Source: Cyanobacteria bacterium OH_CBB_238 (lineage in GTDB: Bacteria > Cyanobacteriota > Vampirovibrionia > Gastranaerophilales > Gastranaerophilaceae). From it: DNA of 54,660 nucleotides. Below the pieces are notes generated by a model that searched no databases, was not told the DNA's origin, and saw only the letters and a list, made by a program, of their open reading frames with translations. Shown here in pieces: positions 33,280-42,162 of the stretch (the first letter of the stretch is position 1; each line of letters opens with the position of its first letter). The position numbers and the translations under genes were made by a program. The stretch is from contig JAEYQN010000197.1 in NCBI GenBank assembly GCA_023409995.1, forward strand, positions 1-54,660, in the 5' to 3' direction.

Positions 33280-33456
33280 ATGTATATAGAAGATGTAAAT
33301 GCAGAAGTAGAGATGAGTTTTAGGCAAATTGTTTCTCTGGCGGATTTGATGTTGGAGCAAGATAATGAGAATATTCCAAATATTTTAACAATAAGAGATC
33401 TGGCTCAATATGGGCTGGAAAAACAAATGACGTTGTCAAACAAGGTTGGGTTATAG
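33280..33456 (+). CDS. 58-aa protein divergent from an XRE regulator, unknown function
   Basis: A short intact gene with AGGAGA 6 nt before its ATG. The product is acidic and helical (MYIEDVNAEVEMSFRQIVSL, then ADLMLEQDNENIPNILTI, then RDLAQYGLEKQMTLSNKVGL) with no cysteine and no membrane segment. A frameshifted second copy lies at 32258 in the same divergent setting with another XRE gene. The changes between copies are mostly at third positions or conservative, which supports real coding. It may be part of a toxin-antitoxin or phage-like control pair; no family recognised. Its stop overlaps the stop of the convergent SGNH-like gene by 6 nt. Confidence 0.8.
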   Translation: MYIEDVNAEVEMSFRQIVSLADLMLEQDNENIPNILTIRDLAQYGLEKQMTLSNKVGL

Positions 33457-34428
33457 TTTTAATTTTTTAGATAGTATTGGTACTAAAATATCCCATACTT
33501 TTTCTGTTGGGTGATCATCTGTTTTTGAAATATGGTCTTCTGGTCTGTCAAAGCTTCTTCCGACAAGATCCTTTGTGCTTAACACAATTGCGCCATCTTT
33601 TTTAAGTTTACTGAATAATTCTTTCTTATCAGCACAAGAATTTGGTTCTTGGTGTCCAATCTCATAACATAAAATTACAAAATTGGTTTTTTTATAATGT
33701 TGTTTGGCTTTTTCCATGGATTTTTTAAACAGTAAGTATGTAAATTGATCATGATATGAATTATCTTTTTTTAAAGTGCAGTATAGCTTTACCTTGAATA
33801 GCTTTTTGGTTGTGTATAGGCCATTTATATATTTGGGCATGTAGCTTGCTGTTCTTATTAAGTCACCATCTTTATTAAGTTTATTTGGCACATATCTCAA
33901 GTATAAATCATCGGAAAAGAGATGAAATGTATACTCATACATCCTATGTGTATGGTAAGCTGGAATATAAGTATATATTATATATTCTGGCTCTTCTTTT
34001 ATTTGTTTATAAAAATCTTCTCGTGATAGTTGATAGTACATATGCTGAATCCCACCACCTGCTATGCCTCGGTTATATACAGGTCTTTTTGTATATTTCG
34101 AGAGTTTGCTTGAGAGTTTTTGCTCTTTGCTAAGTCCACTGCCAGAAGTATATGAGCATCCAAATAAAATAATGGGTTTCTTTGCATAGTGACTTCCAGA
34201 TGGAAGTGACATTGGTTTGTTTAATTCATTATTGTAAGTTTCATCAAATGATTTCATTTTAATTGAATATGTTATGGGGGGATTTTGAGTGTTAAAATTT
34301 TTTAGCCATTTGTTATAATCTTTTTGTGCAATATTAAAGATTATTATTTCAGAAATACATAGGCAACATAGTAGTATAATTAAATTTATTATTAGGAGAT
34401 TAAATATTTTTTTCATAATTGAATTCAT
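33451..34428 (-). CDS. Membrane-anchored SGNH-hydrolase-like protein
   Basis: A 325-aa protein with one N-terminal membrane segment (about residues 6-31) and a predicted extracytoplasmic domain. It shows SGNH-like blocks: ILFGCSYTSGSGLS (block I with Ser in place of GDS context), RGIAGGGIQHM (block II Gly) and TDDHPTEKVW near the end (block V Asp/His). Such proteins often remove or add acyl groups on surface glycans. It is the last gene of a minus-strand glycan cluster, which fits a polysaccharide-modifying role. The start is either this ATG or the one 12 nt downstream. Confidence 0.65.
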   Translation of the reverse strand: MNSIMKKIFNLLIINLIILLCCLCISEIIIFNIAQKDYNKWLKNFNTQNPPITYSIKMKSFDETYNNELNKPMSLPSGSHYAKKPIILFGCSYTSGSGLSKEQKLSSKLSKYTKRPVYNRGIAGGGIQHMYYQLSREDFYKQIKEEPEYIIYTYIPAYHTHRMYEYTFHLFSDDLYLRYVPNKLNKDGDLIRTASYMPKYINGLYTTKKLFKVKLYCTLKKDNSYHDQFTYLLFKKSMEKAKQHYKKTNFVILCYEIGHQEPNSCADKKELFSKLKKDGAIVLSTKDLVGRSFDRPEDHISKTDDHPTEKVWDILVPILSKKLKL

Positions 34429-34452
34429 TATAATTAGTAATTTGTGCTCTAG

Positions 34453-35691
34453 TTAGCAATGACAAAACCTTATTGTTTTTTTTATTTTGTCAAAAAATTG
34501 CTTTTTGCTTTCTGTATTGGATAAAGCTTCTTTTAGCAAAGCTGTTGCATCCGATTTAATAATTTCATGGTCAAAGTCTTCGTAGCCCCAATAGCATTTT
34601 GGTCCTCTGGAGTTTCTTAATTTGTTTTTGCCTGAAATTCTTATATTTGGATCAAAGTCTTTTGTCTTAAGTATCGGCTTTAAGATAACTGCCCAAAAGT
34701 GAAGAGAAAAGAAATCATTATAGATAGAAATATATTTATCTTTATCAAAATCGTTGCCCCAATTAAGGCTTATGCTTTCTCTTAATAAACTTTGAGTTTC
34801 TTTGTTATAATATTTCGCCTCAATGCAGCCTCCTGAGGAAATAGAAACGACTTTTTTTATATCATTTCTTGCCATCAAGTCATAAAAGTTGTCATTAGTG
34901 ATATAAACAGAGCTGAGTGAAGAGATATAATTAATAACTTGAGAATCATCAACAACCATTGGGTGTCTTTTATAATAAACCATATCATATCCGCTTATTG
35001 CATTTTTAAAGTCTTCTTTATGGTTCAATATAGAATATAGTTCGCCTGTTTCTTTATTTATTAGGCTTTTGTCACAATCTGTTTGACCCAGAAACAACAC
35101 AATCTTATTTGCTTTTTCTTTATTGGCTTTTGACCTGTAGGTAACTGCTGAATAATTTGCCTCCAGATAAATTTGTTCTTCAGGTATTCTGAACTTTAAC
35201 AGCTCTTTGTATACTTTTTCATTATCACTTCTAAAGGAGAATAATTGGTCATCCATAAATCTTATAGGGTCTGTATTAATATCAATATATGGAACACCAA
35301 AGTGCTCAAGAATTTTTACAAGAACTTCTTCAAGCTCGTGTACAATAACCAGAGAGTCTTTAAATATTGAATATACATATTCGTATGCATTTTTATTAAA
35401 CTCTTCATTATAAAAAATCTCTGACCATAACTTATCTTTTGCTTTTTTATCCAATGAATTAACTTTTTTATGACCGTAAAAATCATAAAATTTTTCAACA
35501 TCGAATAACAAATAATTGTCAAATATTCTCAAGTGATTCTTTGCAACAAGAGCATACGTGGGAAGTGATGTCACTGCTTCTAGCTGATAAGATAATAAAC
35601 CGTAAAACCATTCAATTGTATATGAAAAGTTGTCCCGTAGGATTTGACCGGAGAATATTATTTTTTTTATTTCGTTCTTATGTATTCCCAA
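34453..35691 (-). CDS. GT-B-like surface polysaccharide protein (KxHP type)
   Basis: A 412-aa soluble protein. The C-terminal half has KIVLFLGQTDCDKSLIN, then YDMVYYKRHPMV, then VVSISSGGCIEAKYY. This resembles the GT-B pattern of capsule-type and sialyl/polysialyl-transferase families, in which a K-x-HP motif and a following SSS/E motif bind the CMP or nucleotide part. The N-terminal half has a Rossmann-like start (KIIFSGQILRDN) and a strand with VIVHELEEVL. The donor and acceptor are unknown. It lies between a GT2 gene and the SGNH-like gene on the same strand. The family call is moderate. Confidence 0.5.
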   Translation of the reverse strand: MGIHKNEIKKIIFSGQILRDNFSYTIEWFYGLLSYQLEAVTSLPTYALVAKNHLRIFDNYLLFDVEKFYDFYGHKKVNSLDKKAKDKLWSEIFYNEEFNKNAYEYVYSIFKDSLVIVHELEEVLVKILEHFGVPYIDINTDPIRFMDDQLFSFRSDNEKVYKELLKFRIPEEQIYLEANYSAVTYRSKANKEKANKIVLFLGQTDCDKSLINKETGELYSILNHKEDFKNAISGYDMVYYKRHPMVVDDSQVINYISSLSSVYITNDNFYDLMARNDIKKVVSISSGGCIEAKYYNKETQSLLRESISLNWGNDFDKDKYISIYNDFFSLHFWAVILKPILKTKDFDPNIRISGKNKLRNSRGPKCYWGYEDFDHEIIKSDATALLKEALSNTESKKQFFDKIKKTIRFCHC

Positions 35692-35773
35692 TGCTATAGC
35701 TCACAAATAGATAACTCTTTTATTAACGTTATTATAGGGTAATTTTGTCTTTTTAGCAAAATACTATTGTTTT

Positions 35774-36796
35774 TTAAAAAGCACTATATCTTATGGTTTT
35801 GGCAACCTTTTCTATCAGACTTTGTTCAATGTAGCTATAGTCATTATTTAAAAATAAATTTAGTGACTTTGTTGCTAATCCTCTTGAAATGATTTCTGAA
35901 GAACCTGAAGTGTCAATACCATTTAGAATTTGTTTGAATTTTTTTTTCAGTTTTTGCTTTTCCATAAACGTTGCTTTTGGATATATATAATTAAAAAGGA
36001 TAAATACAAATAATGTAAAGGCACTAAATAAGCGTTTGTCGTTGATAACGATTTCTTTTAATAACTCCGCATCTTTTGTTATGTATTTTACAAGGTAATG
36101 ATTATGGCTTGTGTCAGAGCTCTCATTTGTTTTGTTGTAATTATATAGCGCATCTTCTACAAAAGCGAAATTTGACGAGTGTATGAAGGCTTCCCACATA
36201 AATAAAATATCTTCGAATTTATTTACTTCATCAAATTTAAGTTTTTTATTCCTTATAAATTCAGTTTTGAAAATACAATTCCAAACGGAGATTATTTGAA
36301 ATCCTAAAAAAGTATCAACATCATCAAAAATATTATATATTTTATCAAAGTCAGGGCAGATTTTAGAAATATTATATTTATCGGTCAAATTTGGCCAGTA
36401 GAGGCTATAATCGCATTTAACTATGTCAGTGGCTGTATTTCTAGCTTTCTCATGCAATATTTCAAACATTTTGGGTTCAACCCAGTCGTCAGAATCAATG
36501 AATATAATATATTCGCCTTTAGATAACTCTATACCTTTATTTCTTGAATAACCCTGTCCGCTATTTTTTTCGTTTTGTATAAGTCTTATTCGAGAATCAT
36601 TTCTTGAATATTTTTGAGCAATTTCCAAAGATGAGTCGCCACCACAGTCATCAATTAGAATGAGTTCGAAGTCTTTAAATGTTTGGCTTAGAATACTCTC
36701 CAAGCATCTTTCAAGATATTTTTCGACCTTATAAAAAGGTACAATGACAGAAATTTTTGTTTTCCCAGACAAGATTAACCCCAGATCTCTTCCCAC
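35774..36796 (-). CDS. Family 2 glycosyltransferase
   Basis: A 340-aa GT-A enzyme. The nucleotide-sugar domain starts ISVIVPFYKVEKYLERCLES and contains ELILIDDCGGDSS, NSGQGYSRNKGIEL and IIFIDSDDW (the DxD metal site). The C-terminal part (about 220-340) is helical without a membrane segment. Its first 22 nt overlap the end of the preceding gene, so the two are translationally coupled. It adds a sugar to a lipid-linked or surface glycan; the sugar is unknown. Confidence 0.9.
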   Translation of the reverse strand: MGRDLGLILSGKTKISVIVPFYKVEKYLERCLESILSQTFKDFELILIDDCGGDSSLEIAQKYSRNDSRIRLIQNEKNSGQGYSRNKGIELSKGEYIIFIDSDDWVEPKMFEILHEKARNTATDIVKCDYSLYWPNLTDKYNISKICPDFDKIYNIFDDVDTFLGFQIISVWNCIFKTEFIRNKKLKFDEVNKFEDILFMWEAFIHSSNFAFVEDALYNYNKTNESSDTSHNHYLVKYITKDAELLKEIVINDKRLFSAFTLFVFILFNYIYPKATFMEKQKLKKKFKQILNGIDTSGSSEIISRGLATKSLNLFLNNDYSYIEQSLIEKVAKTIRYSAF

Positions 36797-37179
36797 AATT
36801 CTTTAAATGGCTTTTTAATTAATGGTCTGACTTTTATTTTAGACTTTGCTAAAGTGGTTGTTTCTAGATCGTCAATAACATTAACAAATCTCATAGTGGC
36901 AACTAAAACATAATCAGGATTAAGTTCTTTTATCTTTTCCGGGCTACAAACAGGGTAATTTAAGAAAGTTTCTCCTTCCAAGCAACCAAAGAATTTTTTG
37001 TCTGAGAGGGAAAGTATGTTTAATTTTTTTAAATCATAGTTTTCATTTATTGTTTGAAAAATAGCACCTGTTCCATAAATAACGACTTTCTTGCCTTTTA
37101 GTTTCTTCTCTAGTTTTTTAAGATGTTTTTCAAAATTTATTTCTTTTAAATAACCAGTAAAGTCATTTGTTGCAACCAT
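36775..37179 (-). CDS. Small Rossmann-fold protein of the glycan cluster
   Basis: A 134-aa single domain with a nucleotide-binding start, KKVVIYGTGAIFQTINEN, followed by ILSLSDKKFFG (second strand with Asp) and PDYVLVATMRF. It resembles the PglD-type N-terminal domain or the dehydrogenase-like domain fused to some glycosyltransferases (GxGxxG family variants), but no catalytic half follows. It overlaps the GT2 gene by 22 nt and may act as its partner domain encoded separately. Confidence 0.6.
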   Translation of the reverse strand: MVATNDFTGYLKEINFEKHLKKLEKKLKGKKVVIYGTGAIFQTINENYDLKKLNILSLSDKKFFGCLEGETFLNYPVCSPEKIKELNPDYVLVATMRFVNVIDDLETTTLAKSKIKVRPLIKKPFKELWEEIWG

Positions 37180-37276
37180 TTATAATTCCTTTTGACACTC
37201 TTCTTTTCTACTGTTTGCTGAAATAAGTCTAGCATAAAATGTGCATAGTGACAATTTCGGTTGTATGCTTTAGACT

Positions 37277-37606
37277 TTATAACTTCTTGTATCTTGATTT
37301 ATCGTCAAAGTAAGTTATATCCTTGTATCCTGCATATATTTTACCAGAATGAGCTACTTTTTCTGGAATATAGTAATTATCACCTTTTGTATATATCTTT
37401 TCTACTCCATTAATGTTCAAAAGAATCTTTCCATCCAAAACAATTCCCCACTGGGCTTTGTGGGAATGAACAGGTAGTTCAACATCTTCATCAAAAGACA
37501 TAAAAAGGATTTGGCTTTCAGTGCATTGAGCCAGGTAAGCATTTGCACCATTTAAGTTTATGTCTGCTTTTGGTAGTTTTTCTATTACCTCGGGAAATTG
37601 ATTCAT
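37277..37606 (-). CDS. Cupin-domain protein
   Basis: A 109-aa single cupin. Motif 1 is LPVHSHKAQWGIVLDGKI (His-x-His plus downstream Gly) and motif 2 is KGDNYYIPEKVAHSGKI with the second His. The metal-ligand set is therefore His, His and a later His, with Gln in place of the usual Glu. It could be a sugar-nucleotide isomerase-like or binding protein. It is the first gene of the minus-strand glycan cluster, about 100 nt before the Rossmann gene. Confidence 0.85.
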   Translation of the reverse strand: MNQFPEVIEKLPKADINLNGANAYLAQCTESQILFMSFDEDVELPVHSHKAQWGIVLDGKILLNINGVEKIYTKGDNYYIPEKVAHSGKIYAGYKDITYFDDKSRYKKL

Positions 37607-37725
37607 TATCTATTCTCAACTATCTTTTCAAGACATCATTTATTTACACAATCTATGCTATATGATACCATATTTTTCATATATGAGATTATAGGAAGTT
37701 TTTCATAATGGTTTTGGGGGTGTAG

Positions 37726-38391
37726 TTGCTATTCTTAGCAAAGACTGGGTTTTGCAAAAAAGAAAAAGTTGCCTTTACATTGGCTGAAGTTCTGTTGACG
37801 CTTGTAATAATTGGCATTATATCTTCATTTGTGATCCCCAGCGTAATTTCAAATACTAATAATACACAATATGTTTCTGCATTTAGAAAAACTTATTCAG
37901 CATTATCCCAGGCAATGCTGAGACTTACTTTTGATTATGGTGGAAGTCTGCAGGGACTTTGTGATAACGATGCATGCTTTAGGACTCTGTTTAGTAATTA
38001 CCTGATTGGTGTTAAATCATGTGAAATATCGTCAAATACTGAATGTTGGCATGCATCAAATAAATGGTTCTACTCAGATGGGTCACCAATAAGCGGGAAC
38101 GAAAATAGTCAATCAGGTCTTATTGCTAATGATGGAACATTAATGGTTTTTTTATATGTGGATAAAAATTGCAGTAAGGACTTTGAAAATTTGACGGTTG
38201 CAGAAGTTTGTGGAAGAATCAGGGTCGATGTAAATGGCTTTAAACTACCAAATACTGCAGGAAAAGATATTTTTGATTTTTATATACTGAAAAACAAATT
38301 AGTCCCTCGAGGCGGTGATAATGACTCATCTTCTTGCCCCGGTTGGGGTTGTACCGGAAAGTTAATAAGAGAGGGTGCAATGAACTATTAA
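37726..38391 (+). CDS. Type IV pilin/pseudopilin-like protein (prepilin), copy 2
   Basis: A 221-aa prepilin. The signature is KVA|FTLAEVLLTLVIIG with cleavage after A16 and E21 at +5. The start is probably TTG at 37726, since GGGGGTG lies 5 nt upstream, no ATG precedes the signature in frame, and an ATG at 37708 is closed by a stop at once. It shares DGTLMVFLY, VDVNGFKLPNTAGKD and a Cys/Trp-rich end (CPGWGCTGKL) with copy 1 at 18557, so they are paralogues. Confidence 0.85.
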   Translation: MLFLAKTGFCKKEKVAFTLAEVLLTLVIIGIISSFVIPSVISNTNNTQYVSAFRKTYSALSQAMLRLTFDYGGSLQGLCDNDACFRTLFSNYLIGVKSCEISSNTECWHASNKWFYSDGSPISGNENSQSGLIANDGTLMVFLYVDKNCSKDFENLTVAEVCGRIRVDVNGFKLPNTAGKDIFDFYILKNKLVPRGGDNDSSSCPGWGCTGKLIREGAMNY

Positions 38392-38393
38392 AA

Positions 38394-38423
38394 AATTGGA
38401 CATAGATTTTTCCATGTCCAATT
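38394..38423. terminator. Terminator between convergent prepilin and Cys-rich genes
   Basis: AATTGGACAT (38394-38403) with ATGTCCAATT (38414-38423). On the minus strand a TTTTTT tract follows, so it serves the Cys-rich gene best. It also sits 2 nt after the prepilin stop. Confidence 0.85.
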
Positions 38424-38450
38424 GTCTAATTTATTTAATTGTGTTTTTTG

Positions 38451-38738
38451 TTAGTCGCAACAGTCATTGTATGTTTTACAAGGATCGCAACAAGGTTGTA
38501 CCGGTGCGGCTGGACAAGGCATCGGTACTGCGCAAGGGCATGCTGTAGGGCAACATTTTTTTTCTTCTTTTGGACAACAAGGAACAACAACCTTCTGTGG
38601 GCAGCAAGGAATAATTACCTTTTGAGGACAACAAGGTTGAACCGGGGCTACAGATTGGCATGGACAAGCGGCAAAGCTTGGGACTGAACCTATTGTCAAT
38701 GCTAACAATGCGCCTAAAGCAATAAGTTGTTTTTTCAT
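38451..38738 (-). CDS. Small secreted Cys/Pro-rich protein
   Basis: A 95-aa exported protein. A Sec signal peptide of about 23 residues (MKKQLIALGALLALTIGSVP, then SFA) ends before ACPCQSV. The mature chain has repeated CCPQKV units (PCCPQKVIIPCCPQKVVVPC) and ends in CDPCKTYNDCCD, with about 20 cysteines in 72 residues. AAAGGAGAA precedes the ATG. It shares the mature start ACPC and the Pro/Cys repeats with the longer protein at 9729. A disulphide-rich surface or metal-binding role is inferred. Confidence 0.8.
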   Translation of the reverse strand: MKKQLIALGALLALTIGSVPSFAACPCQSVAPVQPCCPQKVIIPCCPQKVVVPCCPKEEKKCCPTACPCAVPMPCPAAPVQPCCDPCKTYNDCCD

Positions 38739-38910
38739 GATACTATTCTCCTTTTAAAATACTAACAAACCTATTTAAGCCGAATACTTCAGCTTGAGTT
38801 TTAACTATTTTATTCCTTAAAAAATAAAAAAACGGGATGCAAAAAGGTAGTTTTTTGCTCTGATTTTATAATACAAGTTGGCTAGACAATTATCATTTAC
38901 TTAGGTTTTT

Positions 38911-39594
38911 CTAGTATTTTGTCTGTGCAAACTCAAAGCTATGAGTGTCATTTTCCATTAGTTCTAAAGAATTGTCTTCCTCTTCGGGTAAGATATAAAC
39001 TTTCAAGCCGCTATGAATGGACTCTGTTAATTGTTCAAAATCGTCCTCAAGAAAATTAATACAACCATGAGACATTCTATTGTTTTTTAAATTTCCGTCA
39101 TAAAATTTGATTAATCGGTCTTTTTCTCTGAATTTTGGAACTTTGTGCAGTGCAACTACTTTTTTTGAGTTTTTTGCTTTATTTGCTTTATCGCCGAGAG
39201 ACAAAGTGATGTCACCATAAGCCGATTTATTGTATATATTGGGTATAAGAGTGAATTCTCCAGCTGGAGTTGTGTTTTTGCATTTGCCAGTGACTCCTTT
39301 TGTATCATTGTAGTCATCGCCGATTTCTTTGCCTATTCCAACTTCAAAGCTATTTAATTTGTTTCCAATATTGTCGTAAATAGTTGCAGAGCAATTTTTT
39401 TTATCAATTATTACGTAATTTTCTATTGAGCTGTACTTTGCCCATTCTTGGATTTTTTCTTTATCATTGGGAATAGAATTTATTTCATTCACTTTATTCT
39501 GGATTTCACTTTCTGTCTCTATTGCGTTTTCGTCAGCCAAACAAAATGAATGTGTAAGTATTATAAGTATAAACACAAGTATGTATCTTTTCAT
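38911..39594 (-). CDS. L,D-transpeptidase (YkuD family), exported
   Basis: Cross-links or trims peptidoglycan in the periplasm. The 227-aa product has a signal peptide (about 1-20, ending SFCLADE) and a YkuD domain from about residue 58 (NYVIIDKKNCSATIYDN). The active-site pattern is complete: H150 (VVALHKVP), then SHGCINF with S175, H176, G177 and nucleophile C178. The TPAGEFTLIPN segment is also typical. An insertion between the strand pair and the active site is modest. It is monocistronic. Confidence 0.92.
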   Translation of the reverse strand: MKRYILVFILIILTHSFCLADENAIETESEIQNKVNEINSIPNDKEKIQEWAKYSSIENYVIIDKKNCSATIYDNIGNKLNSFEVGIGKEIGDDYNDTKGVTGKCKNTTPAGEFTLIPNIYNKSAYGDITLSLGDKANKAKNSKKVVALHKVPKFREKDRLIKFYDGNLKNNRMSHGCINFLEDDFEQLTESIHSGLKVYILPEEEDNSLELMENDTHSFEFAQTKY

Positions 39595-39703
39595 TTGATA
39601 AGCCTTCCATTAAAGAGTACCTTTACTGAGATTATAACAACACACCACTTTATCCTTCATTACAATAAAGTAGGAGATTTTAGTAAAAGTCTTTGATATT
39701 TAA

Positions 39704-40387
39704 TTAAGGTTTGAGATAATTTCTAAGCCCAATTCTTAAAGAGTTTCTTGGGCATTTTTCTATACATTTAAAACAATTTATACAGTTTGGATTGGCAAGA
39801 TTGTTGCTTGAGTGTACTGTTATATGCATTGAACATTCGCTAGAGCAAATTTTACAATTTATGCAATTTTTTGCATTTCGCTTTATGGTTAATGGTCTAA
39901 TAAGAGATAGCAACCCTTGCTTTGCGCCGAAGGTACATAGGTATCTGCAATAAAAACGTTTTGTAAATAAAGAAAATACGCCGAGTATAAAGACAGCATA
40001 AAAGGCTATATTTAAATGAACATGGCCTTTAACTGTCGCTGCTAAGGAATGTTTCATTTCATCAGGAAAAGCGAAAAAACTTCCAAAAGAGACTATTCCA
40101 ACTAGCACTAGATATCTGGAAAATTTAAGGTATTTGTCTATTTTTTCATCAATTTCAATTGGGTCTTTTTTTATTAATTTCCCAACATACCTTAATACAT
40201 CTTGGTAAAAACCAAAGAAGCAAAGCCATCCACAAAATATTGGACCAAGGAGTCCTGCACAAATTAGGGCAAATGTGAATATAATATTCCTTGAGACAAC
40301 GGCACTTATAAACAAACACAAATATGCCAGTTGCGAGATTATTCTAAAGCTGGAAATGTATTTTTTTGAAATCAATTTTTTATCCAT
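39704..40387 (-). CDS. NapH/YccM-like membrane polyferredoxin
   Basis: A 227-aa membrane protein with about four hydrophobic segments (about 16-34, 38-58, 90-108 and 122-142). It has the Fer4_5-type sequence GPIFCGWLCFFG (usually CGWxCPxG) and a second YCRYLCTFG. The C-terminus has two 4Fe-4S sites: C175-x2-C178-x2-C181-x3-C185 and C202-x2-C205-x2-C208-x3-C212, the latter followed by Pro. Such proteins pass electrons from quinol to a periplasmic or membrane reductase. No partner reductase lies nearby, so the route is unknown. Confidence 0.85.
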   Translation of the reverse strand: MDKKLISKKYISSFRIISQLAYLCLFISAVVSRNIIFTFALICAGLLGPIFCGWLCFFGFYQDVLRYVGKLIKKDPIEIDEKIDKYLKFSRYLVLVGIVSFGSFFAFPDEMKHSLAATVKGHVHLNIAFYAVFILGVFSLFTKRFYCRYLCTFGAKQGLLSLIRPLTIKRNAKNCINCKICSSECSMHITVHSSNNLANPNCINCFKCIEKCPRNSLRIGLRNYLKP

Positions 40388-40545
40388 TCTCTATGCAATG
40401 AAATTATAGCCCACATGTTTAATCCATTCAAATTCTTGCAGGTAATTTTACTTTTTCTTTTTATAATTAAAATAGCTCTAAAGAGTACTCCTTTTTACAC
40501 TATAAAAATGAACTTATGTTCATTCTGGGTGTTATAATTACTGTG

Positions 40546-42162
40546 ATGAATAATCGAGCATTTGCATTTCTTTATTTAAATAGAGCTAAAGAAGAAAAAT
40601 TCAACCAATGGGATTTTACCAGATTTTGTGCATGTTTTTTTCTTTTTTTAGTATTGTTTTTCTTCAACTTTTCTAGTTGTAAAGCTGAAGAAAAAGATGC
40701 AATAAATAAAAGTAATGTCTCGGTTATGACAATAGATGATTGTATCAAATATGCTATAAAAAATAACCCCACAATAAAAATATATATTCAAAAACAGCTA
40801 GCTCAAAAAAGTATTTTAGGGGAGCAAAAATCGTCTTATTTTCCTTCATTAACTGGCGGCACCGGGTATAATATCAACAATAGAAACAATACGGGAAATA
40901 ATATTAATGCGAATTCAAATAATAACTACTATGCATTGAGTGCTGGGATTAATCAGTTGATATGGGATTTTGGTCGAACCAATGCCAGAATCAATATGCA
41001 AAAGTACAATTATGAGGCAACGGGGTATGATTTAGATTATCAAATTATAGATAGTGTTTATGCTGTAAAAGTCGCGTATGCATCGGTTCTAGCCGCTAGG
41101 GCAAATGAAGATATCTATAACCGTTCAGTTAGCATTAACCAACTAAATTACGACAGGACAAAGGCATTGTTTCAAGAAGGATTGAAGTCAAGAATTGATG
41201 TGGTTAATGCTCAGGTTTATCTTACAAATGCAAAAATAGATCTGTTGGCGGCTCAAAATTCTTATCAGACAGCCCTTATAACTTTGAATAATTCTATGTA
41301 TTACTTGGATGCTCCTAGCTATGAAATAAAGCCGTTAGAAAGTTTTAATCTTCAAAAGGATTATTCCACTAAGAATGAAATAGCTGTTGCAAGCTTTAAA
41401 AAACTAAAGGAAGCTAAACTTTCTGAAGGTGCAATATTGACTTCCGGAATTGAAAAACAAGATATCATTCAGGATTTTACCTTTAGCCCGTATGGTCTAT
41501 CTTTTCAAGACTCTGTAAATAAGGCTTATGCTAATAGGCCAGATTTGAAATCTTTAGAACTTGTTGTTAATGCTGCAGAGGAATCACTAAATGCTGTTAG
41601 AAAAGCTTATGCTCCAAGTGTTAATGCTTCATTAGGATACTCTTTTCAAAAAAATAATAATTATTCTACTAGGAATCTTGGGGTTTATGCTGGTATTGAT
41701 TTACCCACAATCAATGCAATGGGAATAAAAAACCAAATAGAAGAAGCAACTTCATATGTAGGAATTGCTAAAGAGAATGTTGATTTGTCAAAAAAGAACA
41801 TATATTTTGAGGTTCAGAATTATTATGTAAATATGAAGTTGTTAGAAAAAAGAATACCTTTAATGAGCCAAAAAGTGGCTCAAACTTTAGAAAACTTTGA
41901 ACTTGCAGATGGAAGATATACTGTTGGGCTTGGTAACTTTATAGAGCTTCAAGAAGCTCAAACTAATTATAATAATGCTCAGTTAGCATTTGTAGAATCA
42001 ATATACAATTATAATAAGGCAAGGTTCTATCTTGAAAGGTCAATGGGATTTAAGAATATTTCCGATGATTCTGTTGTTGACGTAAGAAACTCTGTTAGTA
42101 ATTCTCTTAAAGAGATTGGCAAATCTAAGCTTAAGTTTAAATTTAGTAAGAGGCAAAAATGA
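40546..42162 (+). CDS. TolC-family outer-membrane efflux protein
   Basis: The outer-membrane channel of a tripartite efflux pump. From the ATG at 40546 the product is 538 aa (an ATG at 40516 is possible). It has a long positive N-region and a signal-peptide core (CFFLFLVLFFFNFSSCKA), then two TolC repeats. The first starts TIDDCIKYAIKNNPTIKI, with IWDFGRTNARI and the coiled-coil stretches AYASVLAARANEDIY; the second has LSFQDSVNKAYANRPDLKSL and GLGNFIELQEAQTNYNNAQ. It overlaps the adaptor gene by 4 nt (ATGA). A TATAAT at 40533 just before the ATG raises the possibility of a very short leader. Confidence 0.9.
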   Translation: MNNRAFAFLYLNRAKEEKFNQWDFTRFCACFFLFLVLFFFNFSSCKAEEKDAINKSNVSVMTIDDCIKYAIKNNPTIKIYIQKQLAQKSILGEQKSSYFPSLTGGTGYNINNRNNTGNNINANSNNNYYALSAGINQLIWDFGRTNARINMQKYNYEATGYDLDYQIIDSVYAVKVAYASVLAARANEDIYNRSVSINQLNYDRTKALFQEGLKSRIDVVNAQVYLTNAKIDLLAAQNSYQTALITLNNSMYYLDAPSYEIKPLESFNLQKDYSTKNEIAVASFKKLKEAKLSEGAILTSGIEKQDIIQDFTFSPYGLSFQDSVNKAYANRPDLKSLELVVNAAEESLNAVRKAYAPSVNASLGYSFQKNNNYSTRNLGVYAGIDLPTINAMGIKNQIEEATSYVGIAKENVDLSKKNIYFEVQNYYVNMKLLEKRIPLMSQKVAQTLENFELADGRYTVGLGNFIELQEAQTNYNNAQLAFVESIYNYNKARFYLERSMGFKNISDDSVVDVRNSVSNSLKEIGKSKLKFKFSKRQK

